This document shows, piece by piece, positions 16,255 through 24,436 of a DNA stretch of 36,130 nucleotides. The translations under genes were made by a program, and so were the position numbers. The stretch is from Sedimentisphaerales bacterium (GTDB lineage: Bacteria > Planctomycetota > Phycisphaerae > Sedimentisphaerales > Anaerohalosphaeraceae). Every line of letters starts with the position of its first letter. Positions within the stretch are counted from its first letter, which is position 1. The notes beneath the pieces were generated by a model that saw only the letters and a program-made list of their open reading frames with translations, did no database searches and had not been told where the DNA came from. The DNA lies in contig JANQGW010000121.1 in the NCBI GenBank assembly GCA_028282905.1, positions 1 through 36,130 on the forward strand, read 5' to 3'.

Positions 16255-17865
16255 TTAATAACGTCTGTTACGACGGGAACGCGGTGAGCGAAGGTCATCG
16301 AAATCTTCATCGATTTCCATCTCTTCGTCCAGCAGGTTCTGGTCAATTTCCTCATAAAGATAGTCCAGTGTGGATTGAATCGAGGCAATATTCTTTTGCA
16401 GAACCGTGGTGCGAACCTCCGGGGGCAGAGCACCCGGCCATCGTCTGGAAAGGGTTACAATACGGCGGTATTCAACGACCAAATCTTCCAAGACATCCGC
16501 CAGATCCTGCTGGGCGTCAACCAGACGGGTGGTCGGTTCCGTGGTGGTAATCGTTTCCGTAGCTTCCGGCCGATGTCTTCGGTGAGTTCCTCGGGAAGAG
16601 CTGCGGGTGGATACACCGCCGGTGGTTGTGGTGACATTAATGACTGGATCGTAGTAATAGCCGTAGTAATCATCCGGCAAATTGGTTCTGGAACTGCGAC
16701 GATAAACATTGTCAGCACCGCGACGTACTTCACGTGTCTGCGTTCCTGTGCGTAGTTGTTTGTCAATATAGGCAACCTGTTCTTCCAGCTTGGTAGCTTC
16801 TTTCTCGAGCAGACTGACACGTGAAAGGGTCTCGGCAATATTACGGCGAGCGGCTTGGTATTTTTTGAGTGTTTTCTGGATAGTAGACGCTGTGCTGATC
16901 TTTGCATCCGGGATTTCCAGAGCCGTCAGGATGTCATAATAGCCTCCGGCGGTGGCATCCGCCAGTTTTACGGCTACTGCTTCTTTTGCTGAGAGGTTCA
17001 ATGTCAGACTGACGACATCAACGGGCATGACTATGCCGGTTTCTTCTGACGGGGTGGCGCCTTCTGAGAGGGTCCGTACGATCGTTTGTGTCGGCTGGCG
17101 ATCTTCCTTTTCGATAAAACTTATGCCGCCATCAACGTTGGTGACTTCAACGACGGAGATACGCTTGTCAATCAAGGCCCGTGCAATCAAACCGGGGCGT
17201 TTGTGTTTTTCGGCCAGCCGCTGTGCTTCGGCGTCAACCCGCTGGAGCATCAGCGTATCCGAGCAGTACGTTGAAAGATACGCTGAGAAATCTTCCTGGG
17301 TGGCACCGGTGTCAGTCATCGGACCGATGGTCCCGATAGTCGCAGCCGGAGCGATAAAGACTTTATCACAGGCCATCGCGATGACGGCCGCGGCCGAAAA
17401 GGCGCCGCCATAAGCATCCGCGGAGATATAGGCAATAACAGGGCAATTGGTTGTTTTTTCAATAGCGGAGGTGATAATCTGCATGAAATCACCTCGTCCG
17501 CCCGGGCTGTCGAGATGTACGATAATTGCCTGTGCCCCTCGGTTGGAAGCATCAATAATATTTTTGGCGATTTCTCTTGCGATCACTTCTGACAGAAGTG
17601 TTTCGGATTGGTTAATTTGTACAACCACGACGACATCCTTGCGTCCCTTACTGTTAGCCGTAACATTATACTCGCTCAGGTCAACAGAGAGCATTTCTTT
17701 ACTGCTGGTGTTATAGACGCGTGTTTTGCCGCCGAGCGTTTTCTGGGTCATAAATCCGTCGAAGGATTGCCCGCTTTCTTTGTGTGTGAATGTGTCAGCA
17801 ATTCCAATGGTCGATGTAAGCACGAGCATTGCTGCCAACATTGTGAACTGAATGTAAGTCTTCAT
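16255..17865 (-). CDS. Secreted ClpP/NfeD-type serine protease paralogue, catalytic Lys apparently lost
   Basis: The 536-residue protein has a signal peptide (about residues 1-23), a small N-terminal domain shared with its upstream paralogue (DTFTHKESGQSFDGFMT ... SVDLSEYNVTA), and a ClpP-crotonase-like domain from about 75: IIVHLDSPGGRGDFMQ, the nucleophile region GAFSAAAVIAMACDK (Ser157) and IAPAATIGTIGP. Aligning to the paralogue and, from memory, to archaeal NfeD-type proteases puts the general-base Lys at residue 205, which here is Leu. It may therefore be inactive or use another base. The C-terminal half adds a long helical, probably coiled-coil segment, a Tyr/Thr/Arg-rich linker (DDYYGYYYDP, TTTGG), another helical part and an Arg-rich end (RSPRSRRNRRY). 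There is no C-terminal membrane helix or OB-fold as in NfeD. AGGAGGT lies before ATG 17865. Confidence 0.85.
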   Translation of the reverse strand: MKTYIQFTMLAAMLVLTSTIGIADTFTHKESGQSFDGFMTQKTLGGKTRVYNTSSKEMLSVDLSEYNVTANSKGRKDVVVVVQINQSETLLSEVIAREIAKNIIDASNRGAQAIIVHLDSPGGRGDFMQIITSAIEKTTNCPVIAYISADAYGGAFSAAAVIAMACDKVFIAPAATIGTIGPMTDTGATQEDFSAYLSTYCSDTLMLQRVDAEAQRLAEKHKRPGLIARALIDKRISVVEVTNVDGGISFIEKEDRQPTQTIVRTLSEGATPSEETGIVMPVDVVSLTLNLSAKEAVAVKLADATAGGYYDILTALEIPDAKISTASTIQKTLKKYQAARRNIAETLSRVSLLEKEATKLEEQVAYIDKQLRTGTQTREVRRGADNVYRRSSRTNLPDDYYGYYYDPVINVTTTTGGVSTRSSSRGTHRRHRPEATETITTTEPTTRLVDAQQDLADVLEDLVVEYRRIVTLSRRWPGALPPEVRTTVLQKNIASIQSTLDYLYEEIDQNLLDEEMEIDEDFDDLRSPRSRRNRRY

Positions 17866-17892
17866 AAGACACCTCCTATAATAATGGAGTTA

Positions 17893-19083
17893 TTATCGCA
17901 TTGATTTAATTCCGGCGTACTCAGCCTTTACATTATTGACAAATTGGACCAGCATTTCTTCACTAAAGGGGATATCGGGATAAGTCCGCTTGAGCTTCAG
18001 CAGATATTCACCGTTTTTGATAATTGCCCGATAATCACGCAGTGCCTGGGCACGGGTAAGAGACCCGCCTTTGGCGCGGGCTTGCAGCTCCTTAAACTTT
18101 AAGTCCACACGTTCGTTAAGCTTTTTGAACTTACGGACGACTTTTTCAAATTCTTCTTTGGATTCGACCATCTTGGTGCTTTCGATGATCGGTGTGTCCT
18201 CGGCAATCCCGGCCGCAGTCAGCAGGTTCAGGCGAGATTCGGCGATTCCGGAAGCGATTTTCAGGTTTACCGCTTCTTTGGCCGATAACGTCAGCAATTC
18301 TCCCTTTTTACATACCGTGCGAACGATCTGGTCGGTATTTTCTTTGTGTTGAGATTCAATAAAGAGGGTTTTGCCATCTCGTTCAATCTCTATGACGACA
18401 ATATCCTTGTCGGCCATCGCTTTGGCCAGTGCTCCGGAACGGTTGGTTTGCTCAGCCAGCGATGCCAGGTAGCTGCGCCAGGCGGAATTGTACTTTTCGC
18501 CGACCGAGTCACCGTACACTTCCTTCATATCCTTGGTTTTACCGGAAGCACCGGTCATAATCATGGTTGCAGCGCCAATACTGACTTCCGGAACCATATA
18601 GATTTCATCGCAGGACAGCGAAATCGCTGCTCCCGCTGAATAGGCGCCTGCGTGTTCACCGCCGCAGATATAACCGATGACTTTGCAGTGGCGGATGTTT
18701 GAAATCGCCGCACACAATCGCTTGCACAAGTCCACCCGCCCGCCGGGGGTGTCGATTTCAACGATAATCAGCAGCGGCCCCTTGTCGGCTTCTTCGACAA
18801 TGGCCTGTTCAAAGGCCTTGGTAGAGTGTTCCAGGGCAATTGGCTCAGCGATTCGAAGCACTGATACTTGATTGGTCCGTCCGGTTGCGTTGAATTCAAT
18901 GGTGTAGTCGGATAAATTCAACTCGACCGGTCCCTGTTCGGTCATGATGACGTGTTTGCCGTTATTGACCTGACTGGTGACATAACCATGGTGTGTAATG
19001 TCCTTCTGTTTGTGCTTAAACGTGTCTGCCTGACACAATACCCCGATGACCATTAAAAATGCAATTACAATCCTTTTTTTCAT
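17893..19083 (-). CDS. Secreted ClpP/NfeD-type serine protease
   Basis: The 397-residue protein has a signal peptide (KKRIVIAFLMVIGVLCQA), the same small N-terminal domain as its neighbour (DTFKHKQKDITHHGYVT), and a ClpP-crotonase-like protease domain: IIVEIDTPGGRVDLC, the nucleophile motif GAYSAGAAISLSCDE (Ser149) and MVPEVSIGAA. K197 in GEKYNSAWRSYLASLAE falls where the Ser-Lys dyad lysine is expected in NfeD-type membrane proteases, so this member looks active. A helical C-terminal region (KEEFEKVVRKFKKLNERVDL) follows. I chose ATG 19083 with GGGAG 8 bases upstream; ATG 19089 is only 2 bases from it. The second protease gene starts 27 bases after this stop, so they form an operon. Confidence 0.88.
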   Translation of the reverse strand: MKKRIVIAFLMVIGVLCQADTFKHKQKDITHHGYVTSQVNNGKHVIMTEQGPVELNLSDYTIEFNATGRTNQVSVLRIAEPIALEHSTKAFEQAIVEEADKGPLLIIVEIDTPGGRVDLCKRLCAAISNIRHCKVIGYICGGEHAGAYSAGAAISLSCDEIYMVPEVSIGAATMIMTGASGKTKDMKEVYGDSVGEKYNSAWRSYLASLAEQTNRSGALAKAMADKDIVVIEIERDGKTLFIESQHKENTDQIVRTVCKKGELLTLSAKEAVNLKIASGIAESRLNLLTAAGIAEDTPIIESTKMVESKEEFEKVVRKFKKLNERVDLKFKELQARAKGGSLTRAQALRDYRAIIKNGEYLLKLKRTYPDIPFSEEMLVQFVNNVKAEYAGIKSMR

Positions 19084-19118
19084 TGTCATGGCTCCCATTA
19101 ACTCATCGTTATTTATCA

Positions 19119-19152
19119 GTACTATTTTATAGTACGTTTCATCGGATTTCAA
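19119..19152 (-). promoter_or_regulatory. Promoter of the protease operon with a palindrome across the -10 box
   Basis: On the minus strand TTGAAA (19152-19147) and TAAAAT (19129-19124) are 17 bases apart, close to the sigma-70 consensus. GTACTA (19119-19124) and TAGTAC (19130-19135) form a palindrome with a 5-base centre that straddles the -10 box. This is where a dimeric repressor could bind, but no regulator gene is adjacent. Confidence 0.5.
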
Positions 19153-19346
19153 GGGTCAATTTTATACAAAAAAACACTGAAATTGTGTGTTTTTGAGTGA
19201 AATTTGACAATTACAGAAGCAAATCGTTTGCAGAATCTGAAGTATCGGCCGGGAGAGTCTTCGTGGGCGGTTTTTTCACGATGAAAGAGGCCGGCAGGGG
19301 ATTTTTGCTTGACGGAACCGCATTTTTTCTTAAAGTTAGCACAACG

Positions 19347-19352
19347 TATAAT
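19347..19352 (+). promoter_or_regulatory. Candidate -10 box for the homoserine dehydrogenase operon
   Basis: A perfect TATAAT lies 20 bases before ATG 19373 and just ahead of the ribosome site AAAGGAG (19362-19368). No good -35 box stands at the right distance; TTGACG at 19309-19314 is too far. It would give a short 5' leader. I see no T-box or attenuator-like leader peptide in 19153-19372. Confidence 0.35.
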
Positions 19353-19372
19353 AATCAACCTAAAGGAGATTC

Positions 19373-20695
19373 ATGGACCCAAAAGTAATCAAAATCGGAC
19401 TTGTTGGATACGGAACGGTCGGTTCCGGTGTCGCGAAGATTCTGTTTGAAAATGCCGCTGAAATTACCGCGCGAACCGGTTTGCAGTTGGATTTGGCGCG
19501 AGTTGTGGACACAGATACGACTTCCAAACGTGTATTTGATCTGCCCGAAGGCCTGCTGACCGATGATTTGGACGGTTTACTGGCAGATGATTCGATTGAT
19601 ATCGTGTTGGAACTGGTTGGCGGAACGACCTTTGCCAAAGACCTTCAGTTGCGTATTCTTAAAGCCGGAAAACACGTTGTAACAGCCAACAAGGCGTTGC
19701 TGGCCGAGCATGGCTGGGATTTGTATGCCGCGGCGTTGGAAGCTAAACGCTGTATCGCGTTCGAGGCAAGCTGCTGCGGCGGTATCCCGATCATCTCTGC
19801 TTTACGCACCGGGCTGGCGGCCAACCAGATTGAGGGCTTGTACGGGATTTTTAACGGTACGTGCAACTATATTCTGACTAATATGACCTACGAAGGTTCG
19901 GAGTTTGCCGAGGTGCTCAAAGAAGCACAGGCCAAGGGCTTTGCGGAGGCTGACCCGACGCTGGACGTCAACGGCATGGATACGGCGCATAAACTGGCGA
20001 TTTTGGGCGGTTTAGCGTTTAACTGCCGGATTGATTTGGATGATATTTCCGTCGAAGGCATCGAACACATTGATATTTTCGATGTTCGCAGCGGTCTCGA
20101 AATGGGCTATATTCTGAAACTGCTGGCGATTGGCGAAAAGGATGCTGATGGGCGGATTTCGCTGTGTGTGCACCCATCGTTTATTTCTCAGCATTCGCCG
20201 CTGGCGCAGGTCGATGGGCCGTTTAACGCGATCAGCGTATTCGGTAATGCCGTCGGTAATACCATGTTTTACGGACGGGGTGCGGGCATGATGGCGACTG
20301 CCAGTGCGGTTGTGGCTGATATTATCGATATTGCCCTGGGAACCAGTCAGCGGCTGTTTGAAACGATGCCGATGGCAACACAGACCGGCCAAAAGGCGGA
20401 TATTATGCCGATGGGCGAGATTGAAAGCCGGTACTACATTCGTATCATGGCCAAGGATCAGGCAGGTGTATTTGCCAAATACGGCCAGGTGCTTGGTAAA
20501 TACAATATCAGTATCCGCGGGGCGATCCAGCATGAATGGGACAGTCCGGAAGGGACGGTTCCCGTCGTAATTACGACACACCCGACGCTGCAGAAGAATA
20601 TCGACGCCGCCCTGACGGAACTGGAAGAATTGGACGTTATTGCCCAGAAACCGGTGTGTATTCGCATTGTTCATATCCCGGAGGATAAAGAGTGA
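19373..20695 (+). CDS. hom: Homoserine dehydrogenase with C-terminal ACT domain
   Basis: The 440-residue enzyme reduces aspartate semialdehyde to homoserine with NAD(P)H, the branch point to threonine and methionine. The N-terminus has the Rossmann motif IGLVGYGTVGSGV; TANKALLAEHG, GGIPIISALRTGLAANQI and GTCNYILTNMTYEGSEF follow, with the catalytic region AEADPTLDVNGMDTAHK. Residues about 360-440 (SRYYIRIMAKDQAGVFAKYG onward) form an ACT domain, usual for feedback control by threonine. ATG 19373 has AAAGGAG 4-5 bases upstream. Its TGA overlaps the GTG start of the next gene by 4 bases. It is monofunctional: there is no aspartokinase domain. Confidence 0.97.
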   Translation: MDPKVIKIGLVGYGTVGSGVAKILFENAAEITARTGLQLDLARVVDTDTTSKRVFDLPEGLLTDDLDGLLADDSIDIVLELVGGTTFAKDLQLRILKAGKHVVTANKALLAEHGWDLYAAALEAKRCIAFEASCCGGIPIISALRTGLAANQIEGLYGIFNGTCNYILTNMTYEGSEFAEVLKEAQAKGFAEADPTLDVNGMDTAHKLAILGGLAFNCRIDLDDISVEGIEHIDIFDVRSGLEMGYILKLLAIGEKDADGRISLCVHPSFISQHSPLAQVDGPFNAISVFGNAVGNTMFYGRGAGMMATASAVVADIIDIALGTSQRLFETMPMATQTGQKADIMPMGEIESRYYIRIMAKDQAGVFAKYGQVLGKYNISIRGAIQHEWDSPEGTVPVVITTHPTLQKNIDAALTELEELDVIAQKPVCIRIVHIPEDKE

Positions 20696-21885
20696 GTGCT
20701 AAATACGTGATTATCATCCCGGATGGCGCTGCGGATAATCCGCAGGATTGTTTCGACGGGCAAACCGTGATCGAAGCGGCCCAGACACCCAATATGGATC
20801 GAATTACGCTGGATGGGCGGCAGGGCATCTGTCACACGGTACCGGAGGGCATGACGCCGGGCAGCGATGTGGCGATGATGAGCCTGCTGGGCTATGACCC
20901 GCAGGAATACTATACCGGCCGGGCGCCGATTGAGGCGGTCGCGATGGATATCCCGCTGGGACCGGATGACTGGGTATTCCGCTGCAATCTGGTGACGACC
21001 GCTGATAATGAGATGATGGATCATAGTGCCGGTCATATTCCGACGAAAGAGGCTGCTCAGCTTATTGAGGAATTGGCTGCGTCGGTTGCGTTGGAGAATG
21101 TGTCGTTCCATACGGGTGTCAGTTATCGGCATCTGTGTGTGGTTAACGGGCAGGACTTTTCCAAAGTGACCACAAAACCGCCGCATGATATTATCGGTCA
21201 AAAGGTGGCAAAGAATCTGCCGAAGGGCAAAAATTCCGAGATGCTCAATAATCTGATGGCTCAGTCAGCACAGTTTTTTGAAAATCATGCGATTAACAAG
21301 ATTCGCAAGGATTTGGGGGAAAACCCGGTTTCGACGATCTGGCTCTGGGGACAGGGTCAGCAGGCCAACCTGGAGAAATTTTCGATCCGATTCGGAAAAA
21401 CCGGTGCTGTGATTACTGCGGTGGATCTGGTACGCGGGTTATCAAAGCTGGTCAATTTTGATCTGATTGATGTGGAAGGGGCGACCGGCTATCTGGATAC
21501 GAATTATGCCGGCAAGGGTGAAGCGGCCATCGCGGCGATGGATGACTATGATGTCGTGGTTGTTCATGTGGAAGCGCCGGATGAAGCCGGTCATGCCGGC
21601 AGTGCCCAGCAGAAAAAAGAGGCTCTGGAGCGGATTGACAAGTTTATCGTCGGTCCGGTTTATGAGGCCATTCAGACATACGACCAATACCGCATTCTGG
21701 TGATGCCTGACCACCCGACGCCGGTGGAGCAGCGCTGCCATTTAGGTGAGCCGGTGCCGTTTGCAATGGCCGGAACCGGCATTAAGGGCGTTCTGCGCAA
21801 ACCGTTCTGTGAGCGCAACAGCTTTGAGTCCGGTTTTGAAATCAGCCGCGGCCCGGATATGATGGAATATTTCCTGAAGATATAG
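20692..21885 (+). CDS. ApgM-family phosphoglycerate mutase homologue, proposed homoserine kinase
   Basis: The 397-residue protein belongs to the alkaline-phosphatase-like, cofactor-independent archaeal-type phosphoglycerate mutase family. It shows YVIIIPDGAADNP at the start, the metal and nucleophile region MTPGSDVAMMSLLGYDP, GRAPIEA, VVVHVEAPDEAGHAG and VMPDHPTPV. A branch of this family is annotated as a proposed homoserine kinase because it sits in threonine operons where ThrB is absent. Here GTG 20692 overlaps the hom stop by 4 bases, with GGAGG 8 bases upstream, the tightest coupling to homoserine dehydrogenase. No thrB or thrC is in the window. On context I favour homoserine phosphorylation over glycolytic mutase activity. 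Confidence 0.85.
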   Translation: MSAKYVIIIPDGAADNPQDCFDGQTVIEAAQTPNMDRITLDGRQGICHTVPEGMTPGSDVAMMSLLGYDPQEYYTGRAPIEAVAMDIPLGPDDWVFRCNLVTTADNEMMDHSAGHIPTKEAAQLIEELAASVALENVSFHTGVSYRHLCVVNGQDFSKVTTKPPHDIIGQKVAKNLPKGKNSEMLNNLMAQSAQFFENHAINKIRKDLGENPVSTIWLWGQGQQANLEKFSIRFGKTGAVITAVDLVRGLSKLVNFDLIDVEGATGYLDTNYAGKGEAAIAAMDDYDVVVVHVEAPDEAGHAGSAQQKKEALERIDKFIVGPVYEAIQTYDQYRILVMPDHPTPVEQRCHLGEPVPFAMAGTGIKGVLRKPFCERNSFESGFEISRGPDMMEYFLKI

Positions 21886-21971
21886 TTCGCGTGCTGCCGG
21901 TTTCCGCTTCAATGTCGAGGGGGAGAAGCTTCCAGTAGTATTTTCGGTGCTGATGCCGAATCTACACTGTA

Positions 21972-22005
21972 TTCGCTGGATACCCGCCTGCGCGAGTATA
22001 GCGAA
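21972..22005. repeat. REP-like hairpin just upstream of ftsW
   Basis: TTCGCT (21972-21977), a 2-base bulge, and ATACCCGC (21980-21987) pair with GCGAGTAT (21992-21999) and AGCGAA (22000-22005) around the tetraloop CTGC: a 14-bp stem with one G-U pair. The core CCCGCCTGCGCG resembles widespread bacterial repetitive palindromes. It ends directly at the A-rich ribosome site of ftsW, and so may affect its translation. Confidence 0.6.
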
Positions 22006-22016
22006 AAAAGGCAATT

Positions 22017-23312
22017 ATGACAATATTGTGGTGCCATGACACAAAACTGCGGCTATTTATCGGAATGGGTGAACAGTCTCAAACAAGAGTCTTTAAATTG
22101 GTGAAAAAACTGTCGGATGGTCGACATATCAATATGAATTCAGAAGTTTCAAAAATCAATCACGCCCGAGTCATCGAAGTAGCGGTGTTGCTGCTGATGG
22201 CTACGGGTACGGTGTTTGTCTTTTCAGCGGGGGCCACCATCGGCGGCCAGTTTGACCTGAGTCGGTTCTATACATTTACGACGCTGAAACAGATGATCTT
22301 TTTTCCACTGGCTGTGGGTGTGATGTATGTGGTTTCGTGTATCAATTACCGCCGATTCAGTTTGACGGATAAGCCGGTTGGGTATTCGCTGACACCGTAC
22401 CTGTTTATCCTGACGGTGGGGTTGCTGGTGTATGTCCTGTTCTGGGGTGTAGAGAAGAATTATTCTCGCCGGTGGATTGAAATTACCTTGGGATCGGCGA
22501 CGATTAGCTTTCAGCCGTCGGAGTTGGCCAAATGGGTGATGATCTGTGTGCTGGCGGCGGTGCTGTCCAAATATGCTCGTACAATGGATCGATTCTGGGG
22601 ACGTTTTGTGCCGATTTGCGGAGTTGCCGCTTTGGTAGTGGGTTTGATTGTGATTGAGGATTTTGGGACCGCGGCTTTTATCGCGATGATGACGTTTTTG
22701 ATGCTGCTGATCGGTGGGGCGAAGTTTTGGCATTTGCTGTCGCCGCTGCCGGTAGTATTACCTGGTTTTGCCGCGGCGATATTGACCAGCCAGACCCGTA
22801 TCAACCGGATCAAGAGTTTCCTGAATCCGGAAGAAATGGCGTATCAGGCCGAGCAGTCGCTTATTGCCATTGGTACCGGCGGGCCGACCGGCAAAGGACT
22901 TGGCCAGGGCGTCATCAAGTATGGGCATCTGCCGGAAGATACGACGGATTTCATTTTTGCGATTATTGCCGAAGAGATGGGCTTCGGGGCCTGCGTCTTT
23001 GTGATATTGCTGTTTGCTGTCTTTGCGTGGGCAGGGATTCGCATTGCGTTGCGTTGTCAGGATCCGTTCGGCCGACTGCTGGCGGCGGGCATTACCATGG
23101 CAATTGTCCTGCAGGCGGCGATTAACATTGGTGTGGTGACAGTGGTGCTGCCGACCAAGGGGATTCCGCTGCCGTTTATCAGCGCCGGCGGAACCAGTAT
23201 GCTGCTGACGGCTGGTGCGGTGGGGGTGCTGCTGAGCATTGCTCGCAATTCCGAGTCACTATTGCCTGCCGAGCCACAGGAATATCTATTCAGGAGAACG
23301 GAACATGAGTAG
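22017..23312 (+). CDS. ftsW: FtsW/RodA/SpoVE family peptidoglycan polymerase
   Basis: The 431-residue integral membrane protein belongs to the SEDS family, which polymerises lipid II into glycan strands, in FtsW's case at the division septum with a class B PBP partner. About ten hydrophobic segments are visible. Motifs include FQPSELAKWVMICVLA, the loop RINRIKSFLNPEE, QSLIAIGTGGPTGKGLGQG, DFIFAIIAEEMGFGACV and the signature LPTKGIPLPFISAGGTSML. I call it FtsW and not RodA because murG follows with an 8-bp overlap, the usual division/cell-wall arrangement. The start is uncertain: ATG 22017 has AAAAAGG upstream, while ATG 22134 would remove a 39-residue tail that looks poorly conserved. Confidence 0.92.
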   Translation: MTILWCHDTKLRLFIGMGEQSQTRVFKLVKKLSDGRHINMNSEVSKINHARVIEVAVLLLMATGTVFVFSAGATIGGQFDLSRFYTFTTLKQMIFFPLAVGVMYVVSCINYRRFSLTDKPVGYSLTPYLFILTVGLLVYVLFWGVEKNYSRRWIEITLGSATISFQPSELAKWVMICVLAAVLSKYARTMDRFWGRFVPICGVAALVVGLIVIEDFGTAAFIAMMTFLMLLIGGAKFWHLLSPLPVVLPGFAAAILTSQTRINRIKSFLNPEEMAYQAEQSLIAIGTGGPTGKGLGQGVIKYGHLPEDTTDFIFAIIAEEMGFGACVFVILLFAVFAWAGIRIALRCQDPFGRLLAAGITMAIVLQAAINIGVVTVVLPTKGIPLPFISAGGTSMLLTAGAVGVLLSIARNSESLLPAEPQEYLFRRTEHE

Positions 23313-24423
23313 CGGTCCGCGACATTACTTTTTTGCCGGTGGCGGAACCGGCGGACATATTTATCCCGCGCTGGCGGTAGCCGATCAAGTGCGTAAATGT
23401 CAGCCGGACAGTGCGATTTTGTATTTCAGCAGTTCGCGTGAGATTGACGCAAGAATTCTTTCGGCGACTGACTATGAATTTCTACCGCTGCCGGCGGTTG
23501 GGTTAAGCCTGAGCCCTCGACGTTTGGTCCATTTTTATGCCCAGTTCGTCAAAAGCTATCATTTCGTCAAACACATTATGGCTCCGTACCGACAGGATGC
23601 CGTCGTCATCGGAACCGGCGGTTTTGTGACGGCGCCGGTGGTGATGGCCGCACGATCGCTGAAAATCCCGGTATATCTGATCAATGTGGACAGTGTGCCC
23701 GGCAAGGCCAACCGCTTTTTGGGGAGATTTGCGAAAAAGGTTTTTGTGCAGTTTGAAGAAACAGCCGGCTTTTTCAAGCCGGACCGTGTCGAGGTGACCG
23801 GCTGTCCGTTGCGGGAAGGGTTTCAAAATCCGGATAAGCAAAAGGCGATTGCCGATTTATCCCTCGATGCAAATAAAAAGATCGTGCTGGTCACCGGTGC
23901 TTCCAGCGGGTCGATGAATATCAATAACGCAATGGTATCAATGCTGTCGGAGTTGGGCCAGTTTGCCGATCAGTGGCAGATCGTGCATCTAACGGGGCAG
24001 CTGCATATTGACGATGTCAAGGCAGCGACTGCCGATGCGGAAATGGCTTATCACGCGGTCGATTATTACGATGACATGCCGTCTTTGCTGGCGGCGGCGG
24101 ATATTGTTGTCGGTCGAAGCGGTGCTGTCAGTGTCGCCGAATACGCCGCCGCGGGAAAACCCGCTGTCTGCCTGCCGTACCCATACCACAAGGACCGCCA
24201 CCAGTTCATAAACGCGCAAATTCTTGTTGACGCCGGTTGTGCCGTCATCGTGGAAGACCGACCGGATTCGCCGGGTCAAACTGCTAATGAGTTGCTGGAA
24301 ACCTTAAGCGACCTCATGGCAGACGATAAAAAACGGGCGGAGATGGAAACTGCATCTCAAAATTTATACAATCCTCATACCGTCAGCCAAATTATTGATG
24401 TGATTACTGCAGCAATGGGTTGA
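23305..24423 (+). CDS. murG: UDP-N-acetylglucosamine--lipid I N-acetylglucosaminyltransferase
   Basis: MurG (372 residues, GT-B fold) adds GlcNAc to lipid I to make lipid II at the inner face of the membrane. The N-terminal loop HYFFAGGGTGGHIYPALAVA is diagnostic, followed by IGTGGFVTAPVVMAA, the inter-domain VTGCPLREG, the second-domain start VLVTGASSGSMNIN, and the donor site VVGRSGAVSVAEYAAAGKPA with PYPYHKDRHQFINA. ATG 23305 has AGGAG 8 bases upstream and overlaps the ftsW stop by 8 bases. The final 51 residues before the last few have a diverged homologue at 28001-28153, beyond the ABC transporter and lactate dehydrogenase genes. Confidence 0.96.
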   Translation: MSSGPRHYFFAGGGTGGHIYPALAVADQVRKCQPDSAILYFSSSREIDARILSATDYEFLPLPAVGLSLSPRRLVHFYAQFVKSYHFVKHIMAPYRQDAVVIGTGGFVTAPVVMAARSLKIPVYLINVDSVPGKANRFLGRFAKKVFVQFEETAGFFKPDRVEVTGCPLREGFQNPDKQKAIADLSLDANKKIVLVTGASSGSMNINNAMVSMLSELGQFADQWQIVHLTGQLHIDDVKAATADAEMAYHAVDYYDDMPSLLAAADIVVGRSGAVSVAEYAAAGKPAVCLPYPYHKDRHQFINAQILVDAGCAVIVEDRPDSPGQTANELLETLSDLMADDKKRAEMETASQNLYNPHTVSQIIDVITAAMG

Positions 24424-24436
24424 TTAGCTTTTGTTC

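Noticed and set aside
19197..19388. Short plus-strand open frame before hom, possible leader peptide
   Set aside because: It has no run of Thr, Ile or Met codons, no attenuator structure behind it, and overlaps the hom start in another frame.
21742..22014. Minus-strand open frame over the end of the ApgM gene and the gap before ftsW
   Set aside because: It overlaps the coding end of the ApgM gene in antisense and gains its start region from the palindromic hairpin sequence. No ribosome site or domain.
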